Below, piece after piece: positions 7,038-15,975 of a stretch of DNA of 64,000 nucleotides. The stretch is from Deltaproteobacteria bacterium (lineage in GTDB: Bacteria; Myxococcota_A; Polyangia; Polyangiales; Ga0077539). A program made the position numbers and the translations under genes. The stretch's first letter is position 1. Every line of letters begins with the position of its first letter. The stretch covers positions 115,022-179,021 of the forward strand of contig JACRDB010000139.1 of NCBI GenBank assembly GCA_016218725.1. The letters are read 5' to 3'. The notes beneath the pieces were generated by a model. The model made no database searches. It was not told the origin of the DNA and saw only the letters and a list, made by a program, of their open reading frames with translations.

Positions 7038-8183
7038 TCAGTTCCCGAGCCGCAGCCGCACGCCGAGGCCCACCACCAGCGACACGAGGCCGCCGTTGGA
7101 GCCCGGCACCAGGTCCAGCTCCAGCCCCCCGTAGGCCGCCACGCCCTGGAGGAGCGTCACCTCGGCGCGCGCGTGGGGCGCGATCCACACGCTGGTCAGG
7201 CGCGCGCCGGTGACGCCCTGCCAGAGGCCCAGCACCAGCCCCGCGCTGGCCCGGAACCGGCTGCGGGACGAGGCCGGGAGGTTCCACTGGGCGCCCGCCC
7301 CGAGGCCCACCGCCGCCGTGGGCGAGGTCATGAGCTCCAGGCTCCCGAGGAGCTCCAGGCCCGAGAGCGCCCGCAGGGCAAGGGTGCCGTCCGCCCGGAG
7401 CGTGAACACCGTGCTGGTGGGCGCCGGCGGGGCGGGCGTCCCCGCGGGCACCGCGGGCACCTCGCGGGTGCCCACGAGGAGCCCCCCCACACCCAGGCGA
7501 AGCCCGAGGGAGAAGGGCCCGCCGTCATCGAAGCGCCGCAGCGGGTGGTCGCGCTCCCACTGGCTCTGCCGCCGCCGGGCCTCTTCCTCCTGGCGGCGCC
7601 GGGCCTCCTCGCGCTGGCGGGCTTCTTCCTCGCGGCGGCGGGCCTCTTCGCGCTGGCGGGCCTCCTCCTGGCGGCGCAATTCCTCGGGGTCCGGGGCGGG
7701 GGCCGAGAGGGCGTTGGGGGAGAACAGCGCCTCCAGGAGGGGCCCCAGGGAGGCCTGGGCGTCGTCCTGGCCGATGTTGCCCTCCTGGCGGGCGTTGCGG
7801 CCGCTGGGGACCTCGTAGAGCGTGAGCGAGAGGTTGTACTGCCCGGCCAGCGGGCGCACGATGCCCGTGACCACGTGGGTGCCGCCCATGTTCCGGGCCA
7901 GGAGCACGATGGCCCCGGGGTCCTGGGGGGCCGCCACGCCGATGGCGCCGAGCACCTCGGAGCGCTGGGGGACGCGCGCCCCGCGCGCCAGGAGCGCGTT
8001 GTGCACGGCGTCCTCCACGTCGCTCCGGAGGGCCTCGGAGGCCTGGCCGGAGAAGGGCAGGACCACCACGGTCTGCCCAGCCCCGGGCGTGGGCGTCTGG
8101 GCGAAGGCAACCCGCGCCGAGAGGGAGAGGCACGCCCCGGCCACGGCCCCGAGGGCCCACCACCGCAGAGGGCGCCGGGTCAC
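7038..8183 (-). CDS. Secreted CsgG-like/coiled-coil/beta-barrel protein
   Basis: The product is 381 aa. The GTG start at 8183 overlaps the ftsK stop (GTGA); the longer upstream frame is rejected because it would bypass the signal peptide (ALGAVAGACLSLSARVAFAQ). Residues ~30-140 (TVVVLPFSGQASEALRSDVEDAVHNAL, VLLARNMGGTHVVTGIV) resemble the nucleotide-fold domain of CsgG/LpoB-like envelope proteins. A strongly charged Glu/Arg coiled coil (residues ~165-205, EEARRRE repeats) follows. The C-terminal ~170 residues have alternating hydrophobic strands ending in VGLGVRLRLGN, like an outer-membrane barrel. Coupling to ftsK hints at a cell-division or envelope-spanning role. Confidence 0.6.
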   Translation of the reverse strand: MTRRPLRWWALGAVAGACLSLSARVAFAQTPTPGAGQTVVVLPFSGQASEALRSDVEDAVHNALLARGARVPQRSEVLGAIGVAAPQDPGAIVLLARNMGGTHVVTGIVRPLAGQYNLSLTLYEVPSGRNARQEGNIGQDDAQASLGPLLEALFSPNALSAPAPDPEELRRQEEARQREEARRREEEARQREEARRRQEEEARRRQSQWERDHPLRRFDDGGPFSLGLRLGVGGLLVGTREVPAVPAGTPAPPAPTSTVFTLRADGTLALRALSGLELLGSLELMTSPTAAVGLGAGAQWNLPASSRSRFRASAGLVLGLWQGVTGARLTSVWIAPHARAEVTLLQGVAAYGGLELDLVPGSNGGLVSLVVGLGVRLRLGN

Positions 8184-10759
8184 AGCAGCACCTCGCGGTC
8201 TTTTCCGGGGCCCTTCGGGGCGCCGACCACGCCTTCGCGCTCCATCTTGTCCACGATCCTCGCGGCGACGTTGTACCCGATGCCCAGGTACCGTTGCACG
8301 TAGGACACGGAGCATTTGCGCGAGGCGCTCACGAGCTGCACGGCCTTGTCGTATTTGTCCTGCGGGACCTTGACCTCCGCGGGGCCGTCGGCGTCGGGCT
8401 CCTCCTCCTCGCGGGGCTTGAGGATGTCCTGGTCAAAGGTGGGGCGGCCCTGGGCGCGCCAGTGGTCGGTGACGCGCTGCACCTCCTCCTCGGAGATGAA
8501 CGCGCAGTGGACCCGGCGCAGGTCGCTGGACCCCGGCGGGAGGATCAGCATGTCCCCGCGGCCCAGGAGGTTCTCGGCCCCCTGCTGGTCGAGGATGGTG
8601 CGCGAGTCCACCCGCTGGCTCACCTTGAAGGCCACCCGCGCGGGGAAATTGGCCTTGATCATCCCGGTGATCACGTCCACGCTGGGCCGCTGCGTGGCCA
8701 GGATCACATGGATCCCCGCGGCCCGGGCCTTCTGCGCCAGGCGCGCCACGGCGGCCTCGATGTCCTTGCCGGCCACCATGATCAGGTCCGCGAACTCGTC
8801 CACCACCACCACGATGTATGGCAGGCGCTTGGGCTTCGGGGTCTCCCGGCGCGGGGCCTCGGGGTCCGCCTCGGAGACGCTCTCCGTGGTGCCCGACTCC
8901 TTGGTGCGCACGGGCCCGTCCAGGCCCTTCACCGAGGTGCCCTCGGCCAGGGCCCGGGCGATGCGCTCGTTGTACGTGACGATGTTCCGCGCCCCCACCT
9001 GCGCGAAGAGCGAGTAGCGCCGCTCCATTTCGTCCACCACCCAGCGCAGGGCCAGGGTGGCCTTCTTCATGTCCGTGACCACCGGCAGGAGCATGTGGGG
9101 GATGTCATCGAAGACAGCCAGCTCCACCATCTTGGGGTCGATCATGAGCATCCGGACGTCCTCCGGCGTGCGCTTGTACAAGAGCGAGGCGAGCATCACG
9201 TTCAAGCCTACGCTCTTGCCGGCCCCGGTTGCCCCCGCCACGATGAGGTGAGGCATCGCCGCCAGGTCGGCGAAGTAGGGCGCCCCCACCACGTCCTTGC
9301 CCAGGGCCACCGGGAGCGCTCCCCCCTGCCGGGCGAAGGCCTCGGTCTCCACGAGCTCCCGGAAATACACCGTCTGCCGCTGGGCGTTGGGCACCTCGAA
9401 GCCCACCCGCCCCTTGCCCGGGATGGGCGCCACGATGCGCACCCGGGACGCCTCCAGGCTCATCGCGATGTCGTCCGAAAGGCGCGAGATCTTCGACAGC
9501 TTGGTCCCCGCCGCGGGCACCACCTCGTAGGTGGTCACCACGGGGCCGGGGTGCACCTCCACCACCCGCCCTTCGATCTGGTAGTCCGCCAGGGTCTGCA
9601 CCAGCTTGTCCGCGATGCCCCGGAGCTGCCCCTCGTCCAGCTCCACCCGCTCCCGCGGCGGCGCCGTCAAGAGCTCCGTGGACGGGAGCTTCACCTTCGC
9701 CGCCGCGGGAGTGGCCGCCGGTGGGCGCTCGGTGCGCGCTCCGCCCGGCGAGGCCTTCATCGCCTGGGCGATCTCCTGGTCGTGGGAGACAATCGTCAGG
9801 GCCTGGGGCTCCTCCAGGGGAGGCTCGCTGCCCACCGGAGCCGCCGTCGCCACCACCGGCTCCGGCGGGTCCGAGGGCACGTCCAGCACCACGGAGGGCT
9901 CGGGAGGTAGGGGGGTGTCGGTGTCTGTAGTGACCGGTGACCGTCTGCGTCGGCGCGGGGGCACCGGGGTGGCGACCACCGTGGGGGGCTTTTCCGATGG
10001 GATCGGTCCCGGCTCCATGAGGGCCGCGAAGGCGTCCGGGTCGCGGCCGACGTCCAGGGGTTCACGGTGGGACAAAAGCGGGGCCAGGGCGCGGTCCGTG
10101 GCCACCTCGGGGGACTCCGGGGGCGCCTCTCGGGAGGGGGCCGGGCGGGCCTTCTTCTCGGCCTCCCGGGCTTCCTTCCAGGCGCGGGTGACCTGGGAGA
10201 CCCCGTCCCGGACGCGCACGCCGCCCTTCAGGCCCGCGCGGTGGGCGCCCCGGGCCACGCCCACCAGGGACAGCCGGGTGCGCACCAGGAGCGCCACCAG
10301 GAGGGCCGTGAGCACCACGGTGTGGGCCCCGGCGGTGCCCAGGAAGGCCCGGAGGGTCTCCGCCAGGGTGCTGCCCAGGAGCCCTCCGCCCGCGAGGCCC
10401 CCGAGGAGGGGGCGCTCACCGAACCACAGGTGCAGGGCCGTGGCCACGCTCACCACGATGGCCGCGGTGCCCAGGGTGCCCAGGAAGGGCACCGGGCGCT
10501 CGCTGCGGCGAAAGAGCCGCAGGGAGAGCGCCCCGAGGAGCACCGGGAGGGCCGCGGCGGCGGACCCGAGGAGCCCGAGGAGGGCCTCGGCCACCAGGGC
10601 CCCGCCGGGGCCGCACCAGTCCGGGCCCCCATCGGCGCGGTAGCTCCCGAGGGCCATGCCGAGGAGCACGGCCAGCGCGCCGACCAGGAGCCCGGCCACC
10701 TCGTGGCGCTTGGCCTGCGCGGCCGCCGGGCCCTTGGGGTAGGTGTTCAGGGGCGGCAT
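8180..10759 (-). CDS. ftsK: FtsK/SpoIIIE DNA translocase
   Basis: The product is 859 aa from ATG 10759; a GTG at 10783 would add 8 residues. Four N-terminal membrane helices (from VAGLLVGALAVLLGMALGS) are followed by a Pro-rich linker. The alpha/beta motor comes next: GATGAGKS Walker A near residue 515, IVVVVDEFADL Walker B near 650, and ILATQRPSVDVITGMIKANFPARVAFKV. The C-terminal winged-helix gamma domain (YDKAVQLVSASRKCSVSYVQRYLGIGYNVAARIVDKM) reads KOPS. FtsK pumps chromosome termini through the septum and activates XerCD at dif. Its stop is coupled to the next gene. Confidence 0.97.
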   Translation of the reverse strand: MPPLNTYPKGPAAAQAKRHEVAGLLVGALAVLLGMALGSYRADGGPDWCGPGGALVAEALLGLLGSAAAALPVLLGALSLRLFRRSERPVPFLGTLGTAAIVVSVATALHLWFGERPLLGGLAGGGLLGSTLAETLRAFLGTAGAHTVVLTALLVALLVRTRLSLVGVARGAHRAGLKGGVRVRDGVSQVTRAWKEAREAEKKARPAPSREAPPESPEVATDRALAPLLSHREPLDVGRDPDAFAALMEPGPIPSEKPPTVVATPVPPRRRRRSPVTTDTDTPLPPEPSVVLDVPSDPPEPVVATAAPVGSEPPLEEPQALTIVSHDQEIAQAMKASPGGARTERPPAATPAAAKVKLPSTELLTAPPRERVELDEGQLRGIADKLVQTLADYQIEGRVVEVHPGPVVTTYEVVPAAGTKLSKISRLSDDIAMSLEASRVRIVAPIPGKGRVGFEVPNAQRQTVYFRELVETEAFARQGGALPVALGKDVVGAPYFADLAAMPHLIVAGATGAGKSVGLNVMLASLLYKRTPEDVRMLMIDPKMVELAVFDDIPHMLLPVVTDMKKATLALRWVVDEMERRYSLFAQVGARNIVTYNERIARALAEGTSVKGLDGPVRTKESGTTESVSEADPEAPRRETPKPKRLPYIVVVVDEFADLIMVAGKDIEAAVARLAQKARAAGIHVILATQRPSVDVITGMIKANFPARVAFKVSQRVDSRTILDQQGAENLLGRGDMLILPPGSSDLRRVHCAFISEEEVQRVTDHWRAQGRPTFDQDILKPREEEEPDADGPAEVKVPQDKYDKAVQLVSASRKCSVSYVQRYLGIGYNVAARIVDKMEREGVVGAPKGPGKDREVLL

Positions 10760-10865
10760 CGGCACGTGGGAGCAGTGCCACACCCGGAGGGGGCCCGGCG
10801 AGATTTCGGCACCCCCCGGTGGTGGGGTCCGGGCCCCGCGGGCGGGGGACCGGTCTCCAACGAGA

Positions 10866-10893
10866 TTGACCCTGTGGGGAGGTCGGTTAGGAT
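10866..10893 (+). promoter_or_regulatory. Sigma-70-type promoter of the HEAT-repeat lipoprotein gene
   Basis: TTGACC (10866-10871), 16 nt, TAGGAT (10888-10893). This is close to consensus and would start transcription around 10900. That leaves a leader of about 48 nt carrying an AGGGGAG ribosome binding site before ATG 10948. It lies in the ~190 bp divergent region with ftsK. Confidence 0.6.
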
Positions 10894-10947
10894 GACGCCG
10901 ATTTGAGAAGCGGCACGAACTGGGACGGTCCTAGGGGAGTGATGCAC

Positions 10948-12534
10948 ATGGGTGGTCGACGCGTCGCCGTACTGGTGACGATCCTTCTGGCGCTGGTGGG
11001 CTGCAGCGTCGACGACGCGCAGATCGAGCGCTGGAAGCACACGCAGCGGGGCCCGCGGAAGATCACCACGGTGCTGGTGGAGGCGCGCTACCCGACGGCG
11101 CTCCGGGTCCACGCGGCGCGCGCGCTGATCGAGATGCGGCACCCCAACGCCAGCGGGCTGGACCTGCTCCAGGCGGGCATGGGCTCCATGGCCGAGGCGG
11201 ACCGGGAGACCGTGGTCCATGCGCTGCTGCCGGAGCTGCAGAACATGATGACCACGGCGGCCCCGAACCCCGCCGGGGGCAGCGCCACGCAGGGGCCCAC
11301 GGACGGGCAGATCCGCGCCAAGGACGCGGCGTACATCCTCCTGCGCGGGGACGGGCGCAACGCCTTCACCAACGCCGAGGACCGCGCGGCCCTCTCCGCC
11401 GCGGTGCTCGACTGGATCCTCGTGGATTTCAACACCCGGGCCCTGGCCGGGGCCTACACCGCCGAGCAGATCGTGCAGGCCGTGGGCCCCTCGGCCGCGG
11501 AGCGGCTGACGGCGGCGATCCAGTTCACGGACAACGCCATCCCCGTGGCGCTGCAGGTGTCGCAGCTCATCAAGCAGGTGGGCACCCCCGCGGGCCGCCA
11601 GGGGGCCGCCGCACGGGTGGTGGAGGTCGCCTCGGAGGTGTCTTCTCCACAGGCCACGGACCGCCTCAAGGCCTCGGCGCGCGCCAGGCTCCAGGGCGCC
11701 AACCGGGAGATCACCGAGCAGGAGGTCACCCGCAGCGCGGAGTTCCTCCGGGAGCGCTACCTGGTGCTGCTCTTCCAGGCCCTCCAGGCGCTGGAGCAGC
11801 CCAACGGGACCGAGTACCTCCTGCGCGTGGCGGGCACCGCCACGGCGCCGGTGGAGCGCCGGAAGAACGCCCTGGCCGCGGTGGCCGGGCAGATGACCTC
11901 GGCCAACGTGCAGGCCCTCTTCGCCATCGCCACCTGCGAGCCGCAGGTGCCCGGGCCCGGGGTGAACGTCACCTGCGACCTGGACCTGCGCAACGTCGCC
12001 GTGGACCGCCTCGGGGAGACCCGGGACCGGTCGATCCTGCCGCGGCTCTACCAGATGTTCGACGCGGCCAACGGCGGCGCCCGGGACAACAGCTTCACCC
12101 TGCGCTGGAAGCTCGGCGAGGCCATCTTGAAGCTCGGGGGCCAGGGCACCCTGGCGGAGTTCATGCAGCACCTCTCGGCCCCGAGGCCCTCGGGCTTCGC
12201 GGGCTACACCTTCTCGGAGCTCAACGGCGAGGCGCAGGCCCTCGGGGACCTGACGCCACCGCCTCGGGACGCCCTCCGGGCGTACGTGACGCCCACCAAC
12301 AACGTCAACGTGCGGGTGCTGGCGATGCTCTTCCTGGGGATCAAGGGCGAGGCCAGGGACGTGGCGACGCTCCAGCAGTACGCGTCGGAGACTGCCCCGG
12401 CGGTGCCGGGCGAGGGCTGGGGGGATTTCACCCCGCCCCTGACCAACGTCGGCGCCGTGGCGGCGCGCGCGCGGGACGGGCTCCAGAACGCACTGCGAAC
12501 GGCACAATCCGCCGCCCCGGCGGCGCAACCCTGA
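10948..12534 (+). CDS. HEAT-repeat lipoprotein
   Basis: The product is 528 aa. AGGGGAG at 10933-10939 fits ATG 10948 with 8 nt spacing better than ATG 10942. The signal peptide ends LLALVGC (lipobox). The mature protein is all-helical with degenerate HEAT/armadillo-like units of ~35-40 residues (TALRVHAARALIEMRHP; ERRKNALAAVAGQMTSANVQALFAIA; RNVAVDRLGETRDRSILPRLYQMFD; NVRVLAMLFLGIKGEARDVATL). It therefore probably scaffolds other envelope proteins. It is followed after 12 nt by the first FHA gene, so the two may share a transcript. The binding partner is unknown. Confidence 0.78.
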   Translation: MGGRRVAVLVTILLALVGCSVDDAQIERWKHTQRGPRKITTVLVEARYPTALRVHAARALIEMRHPNASGLDLLQAGMGSMAEADRETVVHALLPELQNMMTTAAPNPAGGSATQGPTDGQIRAKDAAYILLRGDGRNAFTNAEDRAALSAAVLDWILVDFNTRALAGAYTAEQIVQAVGPSAAERLTAAIQFTDNAIPVALQVSQLIKQVGTPAGRQGAAARVVEVASEVSSPQATDRLKASARARLQGANREITEQEVTRSAEFLRERYLVLLFQALQALEQPNGTEYLLRVAGTATAPVERRKNALAAVAGQMTSANVQALFAIATCEPQVPGPGVNVTCDLDLRNVAVDRLGETRDRSILPRLYQMFDAANGGARDNSFTLRWKLGEAILKLGGQGTLAEFMQHLSAPRPSGFAGYTFSELNGEAQALGDLTPPPRDALRAYVTPTNNVNVRVLAMLFLGIKGEARDVATLQQYASETAPAVPGEGWGDFTPPLTNVGAVAARARDGLQNALRTAQSAAPAAQP

Positions 12535-12546
12535 ACGGGCACCACC

Positions 12547-13419
12547 ATGACCTCGGATCCCAAGAAGTCCGCACCGCGCCAGTTCCAGTGTCGGGAGTAC
12601 CTCTGGGAGGCCCTCGAGCAGCTCTCTGCGGAGACCGACAGCCCGCTGGACTACCTCGTCAACGAAGCGGTCCGGCAGTTCCTCCGGAGCCAGAACCGTG
12701 GGCTCCCGTGGTCTGACACGCCCGAGCAACCCGACGCCCCGGCGCGCGTGGCGCCCCCCGCCCCGGGCCCGCCCCCCGGGCGCTTCCCGCCGCAGCCCGG
12801 GGCCCTGGGCGGCACGGCGCCCCCCGGACGCCTCGGTGCGATGGGGGGGGGCGCCCCTCCCCGGCCCGCGGCCCCTCCGGCCCCACGGCTGCCGTCCCTC
12901 GGCGGCAATGGACCCGCGCAGCCCAGGCTCCCGTCCATGGGCGGAGGCCCGATGCAACCCCCTCCGCCGCGGCCGGCCCCCCCGGCCATGGGCGGCGGGA
13001 TGGGGCGGCCCACGAACCCCCCGCCCATGCCCGGCGGCGGCGGTGGCCTCGGGATGCGCCAGCCGCAGCAGTCGCCCATGCAGCCTCAGCCCCCGCCCCA
13101 GCGGCAGCCGCCCCCGATGGCCCCGCAGGCCCGGCAGGGGACCAACCTGGTGGCCATCTACGAGGGCAACCAGTACCCGGTCACCAAGGAGGAGTTCATC
13201 ATCGGCCGCGGGCAGAAGACCAGCGACCTGACCATCCGGGACTCCAACGTCTCCCGCCGCCACGCCTCCGTGGTGCTCTACAACAACCAGTACTGGATCG
13301 TGGACCAGCAGAGCACCAACGGGATCGAGTACAAGGGCCAGAAGATCGAGCGCAAGGTCGTCGAGGACGGCGACTCGTACAAGATCTGCGACCACGAGAT
13401 CCGCTTCGTCTACCGCTGA
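12547..13419 (+). CDS. Ribbon-helix-helix/FHA protein, paralogue 1
   Basis: The product is 290 aa. Residues ~11-50 (RQFQCREYLWEALEQLSAET, SPLDYLVNEAVRQFL) look like an Arc/CopG-type ribbon-helix-helix. A Pro/Gly/Met-rich linker of ~145 residues follows. Residues ~200-290 form an FHA domain with IIGRGQ, SNVSRRHASV and STNGI, the phosphothreonine-binding loop residues (Gly-Arg, Ser-Arg-x-His, Asn-Gly). FHA domains read Hanks-type kinase output, and two such kinases are encoded at 18986 and 27654. Paralogue of the next gene. It may link threonine phosphorylation to DNA binding or dimerisation; this is inference. Confidence 0.85.
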   Translation: MTSDPKKSAPRQFQCREYLWEALEQLSAETDSPLDYLVNEAVRQFLRSQNRGLPWSDTPEQPDAPARVAPPAPGPPPGRFPPQPGALGGTAPPGRLGAMGGGAPPRPAAPPAPRLPSLGGNGPAQPRLPSMGGGPMQPPPPRPAPPAMGGGMGRPTNPPPMPGGGGGLGMRQPQQSPMQPQPPPQRQPPPMAPQARQGTNLVAIYEGNQYPVTKEEFIIGRGQKTSDLTIRDSNVSRRHASVVLYNNQYWIVDQQSTNGIEYKGQKIERKVVEDGDSYKICDHEIRFVYR

Positions 13420-13454
13420 GAGGGGGGGTGCGGTCTAGACCCCGCAGGGGAGGA

Positions 13455-13484
13455 TTCGCCACCCTGGGGGTTCGGTGCTATGCT
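13455..13484 (+). promoter_or_regulatory. Candidate promoter of second FHA gene
   Basis: TTCGCC (13455-13460), 18 nt, TATGCT (13479-13484), the -10 preceded by GTGC. Transcription would begin near 13491. The leader carries a G-rich ribosome binding site (GAAGGGGATGAG) before ATG 13556. The -35 is weak. Confidence 0.35.
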
Positions 13485-13555
13485 CCTGGCGCCGGCGGTG
13501 TCCCTTGCCCAATGGGTCCGCGGGCGCGGTCACGCCCGAAGGGGATGAGTCCTCC

Positions 13556-14422
13556 ATGCACGAAGATCCCAACCGCAAGACGCTCAGACAGTTCCAGTGC
13601 CGGGACTACCTCTGGGAGCTGTTCGAGCAGATGTCCGGCGAGCTGGAGTGCTCGGTGGACTACCTCATCAACGAGGCGATGCGCCACTACGCCAAGAAGG
13701 AGGGCAAGCTCCGGCAGACGGTGGCGCCTCCGGTGGGCAACGGCGCGCGCAACGTGGGCGCCGCCTCGCCGGTGCCCCAACCGCTGCCGGCCAACCCCCA
13801 GGTGGCGGTGGCGCCGAGGATGACCCCCAACAACCCGCCGATGCACAACCCCGGGGCCATGCAGGGCATGAACCGCCAGGCGGGGGCGATGCCCTCGATC
13901 GCCCAGAACGGTCGGCCGCAGGTGTCGGTGCAGCCGCAGCAGGTGGCCCACGCGGGCCACGCGGGCCACGCGGGCCACGCGGGACAAGCGGGCCACGCGG
14001 GACAAGCGGGACAAGCGGGGCAGGCGGGGCAGGCGGGGCAGGCGGGGGGCTACGGCCAGCCCGCGCGCCCGCCGCACGGGGGCTACGCCCCGACGCAGCA
14101 GCCCCGGCAGGCTCAGGGCTACGGCGGCCCGAGCCAGGCCCAGGTGCTCTACGCGATCTTCGAGGGGCAGAAGTACCCGGTCAACAAGGACGAGTTCTTC
14201 ATCGGCCGGAGCAACAAGTCCTGCGACCTGATCGTGAAGGACCCCAACGTGTCCCGGCAGCATGCGCGGATCGTGCGGCACCAGGGGGCCTTCTGGATGG
14301 TGGACCTCGGGAGCACCAACGGGATCGAGTTCCAGGGCGTCCGGGTGGACCAGCCCCGGCCCATCCATGAGGGGGACAGCTTCCGGATCTGCGACCACGA
14401 GATCATGTTTACGTACCAGTGA
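13556..14422 (+). CDS. Ribbon-helix-helix/FHA protein, paralogue 2
   Basis: The product is 288 aa with the same plan as its neighbour: QFQCRDYLWELFEQMSGELE, SVDYLINEAMRHY (residues ~11-50), a low-complexity linker, and a C-terminal FHA domain (FFIGRSNK, PNVSRQHARI, STNGIEF, residues ~198-288). The linker carries 11 tandem His/Gln-Ala-Gly triplets (13949-14047) followed by a Gly/Pro/Tyr-rich stretch, replacing the Pro/Met linker of paralogue 1. The upstream extension to 13475 is not used because ATG 13556 has a good ribosome binding site and aligns with the paralogue. It probably arose by tandem duplication. Confidence 0.85.
   Translation: MHEDPNRKTLRQFQCRDYLWELFEQMSGELECSVDYLINEAMRHYAKKEGKLRQTVAPPVGNGARNVGAASPVPQPLPANPQVAVAPRMTPNNPPMHNPGAMQGMNRQAGAMPSIAQNGRPQVSVQPQQVAHAGHAGHAGHAGQAGHAGQAGQAGQAGQAGQAGGYGQPARPPHGGYAPTQQPRQAQGYGGPSQAQVLYAIFEGQKYPVNKDEFFIGRSNKSCDLIVKDPNVSRQHARIVRHQGAFWMVDLGSTNGIEFQGVRVDQPRPIHEGDSFRICDHEIMFTYQ
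13949..14047 (+). repeat. Tandem 9-bp repeat encoding (H/Q)-Ala-Gly x 11
   Basis: Eleven in-frame 9-bp units (CAC GCG GGC or CAA/CAG GCG GGN) run back to back in the linker of the second FHA protein. The order is HAG x4, QAG, HAG, QAG x5, which looks like successive duplication with His-to-Gln drift. In-frame length variation between strains is expected. Confidence 0.9.
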
Positions 14423-14475
14423 CCCGTCGGCGGGGTGAGCGCCGCGGGAGGGGGCCGTCGACGGCCTGACGGTGC

Positions 14476-14481
14476 TACGCT
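14476..14481 (+). promoter_or_regulatory. -10-like element, leaderless start of histidine kinase
   Basis: GTGCTACGCT: the hexamer TACGCT ends six bases before the GTG at 14488, which would make that GTG the 5' end of the mRNA. The context is nearly identical to GTGCTATGCT at 13475-13484. No Shine-Dalgarno is present. Confidence 0.4.
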
Positions 14482-14487
14482 GGGGGC

Positions 14488-15975
14488 GTGCGTGGCCGGT
14501 GGAACTTCGGGCTGCGGGCGCAGCTCGCGCTGGCGCTCCTCGGGGTGCTCACGCTCGCGGCGACGCTGGCGATCTTCGCCGCGCAGCCGCTGGTGCATGC
14601 CTCCGGGCGCATCGCGCGCAAGCGCCTGGGGCTCACCCTGGCCCGGGCCATCGCGGGGGAGGTGGCGCTCACCCGCGACGACCACGCGGTGCAGGCCCTC
14701 CTGGCCGAGTCCGTGGGCGTCGGGGGGCTGCGCGCGGCGGCCCTGGTGGACAAGCAGGACCGCGTGGTGGCCCGCGCCGGCGTGCTGGTGCTCACCAGCT
14801 CCGAGCGCCCCGTCCCCGTGGACGACGTGCGCATCATCGGCGACGTGATGGGCGTGAGCGTGCTCCTGCCCTCGCGCGGGGTGTTCATCGCCGAGACGAG
14901 CCTGGCGCCCAGCACCGCCGAGCGCGCGATCCCGAGGCTGATCCTGTTGTACGCGGGCTCCTCGGCGCTCCTGGCGCTGGGGGTGATGTACCTGCTCCTC
15001 ACGCGCTGGATCATCCGGCCGATGGAGAGCCTGACCCTCGCCGCGGAGCGCGTGGCCGCGGGCCGTCGGGACGTGGTGGCCGAGGCCCGCGGCGCCGCGG
15101 AGGTGGCGCGCGCGGCGGACGCGTTCAACCGCATGACCGCGCAGCTCGCCGCGCAGGAGCGGACCCTGCTCGCCCGCGAGGAGGAGCTCTCCGGGCGCGT
15201 CCGGGAGCTGGAGCGCACCACCCGGGAGCTGTCCCGCGCCCAGGACCAGGTGGCCCGCAGCGAGCGCCTGGCCGTGGTGGGGCGCCTCGCGGCGGGCATC
15301 GCCCACGAGGTGGGCAACCCCCTGGCGGCCATCGTGGGCCTGGCGGACGTGGTCCGGGACGGGGGCCTGGAGCCCGAGGAGCACCGGGACTTCGTGGACC
15401 GCATCGCCCGCGAGGCCCAGCGCATCCACCGCACCGTGCGGGAGCTCCTGGACTACGCCCGGGCCTCGCCCACGGACGGCGGCGCCCGCTCCGACGGGGA
15501 CGTGCGCGAGGCCGTGGACCAGGTGCTGCGGCTCCTCAAGCCCCAGCGCTCCCTCAAGGACATCACCCTCCTCACGGCCGTGGACGACGCCCTGCCGCCG
15601 GTGCCGCTCTCCACCGACCGCCTGGTGCAGGTGATCCTGAACCTCTGCCTGAACGCCGCGGACGCCGTCCGGGGGGCCGGCGGCCGGGAGATCGTCGTGC
15701 GCGCCACCCGCGACGAGCAGCGCGTGGTGATCACCGTCGAGGACGACGGACCGGGCATCCCCGAGGCCCTCCGGAGGCAGGTGTTCGAGCCCTTCTTCAC
15801 CACCAAGCCCGCGGGCGAGGGCACGGGCCTGGGCCTGGCCACCAGCGCGGCCATCGTCGAGCAGGCCGGCGGGAACCTCACCGCCCAGGGCCGCGCGGAC
15901 CACACCCGCGGCGCCCGGATCGTGCTGGAGCTGCCCCTGGGCGGCGGGCGCCCGAGCCTTACGGAAGTGGCGTAG
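14488..15975 (+). CDS. Membrane sensor histidine kinase
   Basis: The product is 495 aa. A first membrane helix (QLALALLGVLTLAATLAIFAA), a periplasmic domain of ~120 residues, and a second helix near residues 152-172 come first. HAMP and coiled-coil segments follow, then HisKA with GIAHEVGNPLAAI (phospho-acceptor His273). The HATPase has N-box NLCLNAADA (~385-393), EDDGPGI, FFTTKPAGEGTGLGL and a final strand. The layout matches the NtrB/AtoS-like NtrC-partner class. No response regulator is adjacent, so it is an orphan. It ends 17 bp inside the convergent beta-propeller gene (15959-15975). Confidence 0.92.
   Translation: MRGRWNFGLRAQLALALLGVLTLAATLAIFAAQPLVHASGRIARKRLGLTLARAIAGEVALTRDDHAVQALLAESVGVGGLRAAALVDKQDRVVARAGVLVLTSSERPVPVDDVRIIGDVMGVSVLLPSRGVFIAETSLAPSTAERAIPRLILLYAGSSALLALGVMYLLLTRWIIRPMESLTLAAERVAAGRRDVVAEARGAAEVARAADAFNRMTAQLAAQERTLLAREEELSGRVRELERTTRELSRAQDQVARSERLAVVGRLAAGIAHEVGNPLAAIVGLADVVRDGGLEPEEHRDFVDRIAREAQRIHRTVRELLDYARASPTDGGARSDGDVREAVDQVLRLLKPQRSLKDITLLTAVDDALPPVPLSTDRLVQVILNLCLNAADAVRGAGGREIVVRATRDEQRVVITVEDDGPGIPEALRRQVFEPFFTTKPAGEGTGLGLATSAAIVEQAGGNLTAQGRADHTRGARIVLELPLGGGRPSLTEVA

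Noticed and set aside
13949..14047. CRISPR-like repeat array
   Set aside because: The repeats are contiguous 9-bp in-frame codons without spacers; they encode a protein linker.
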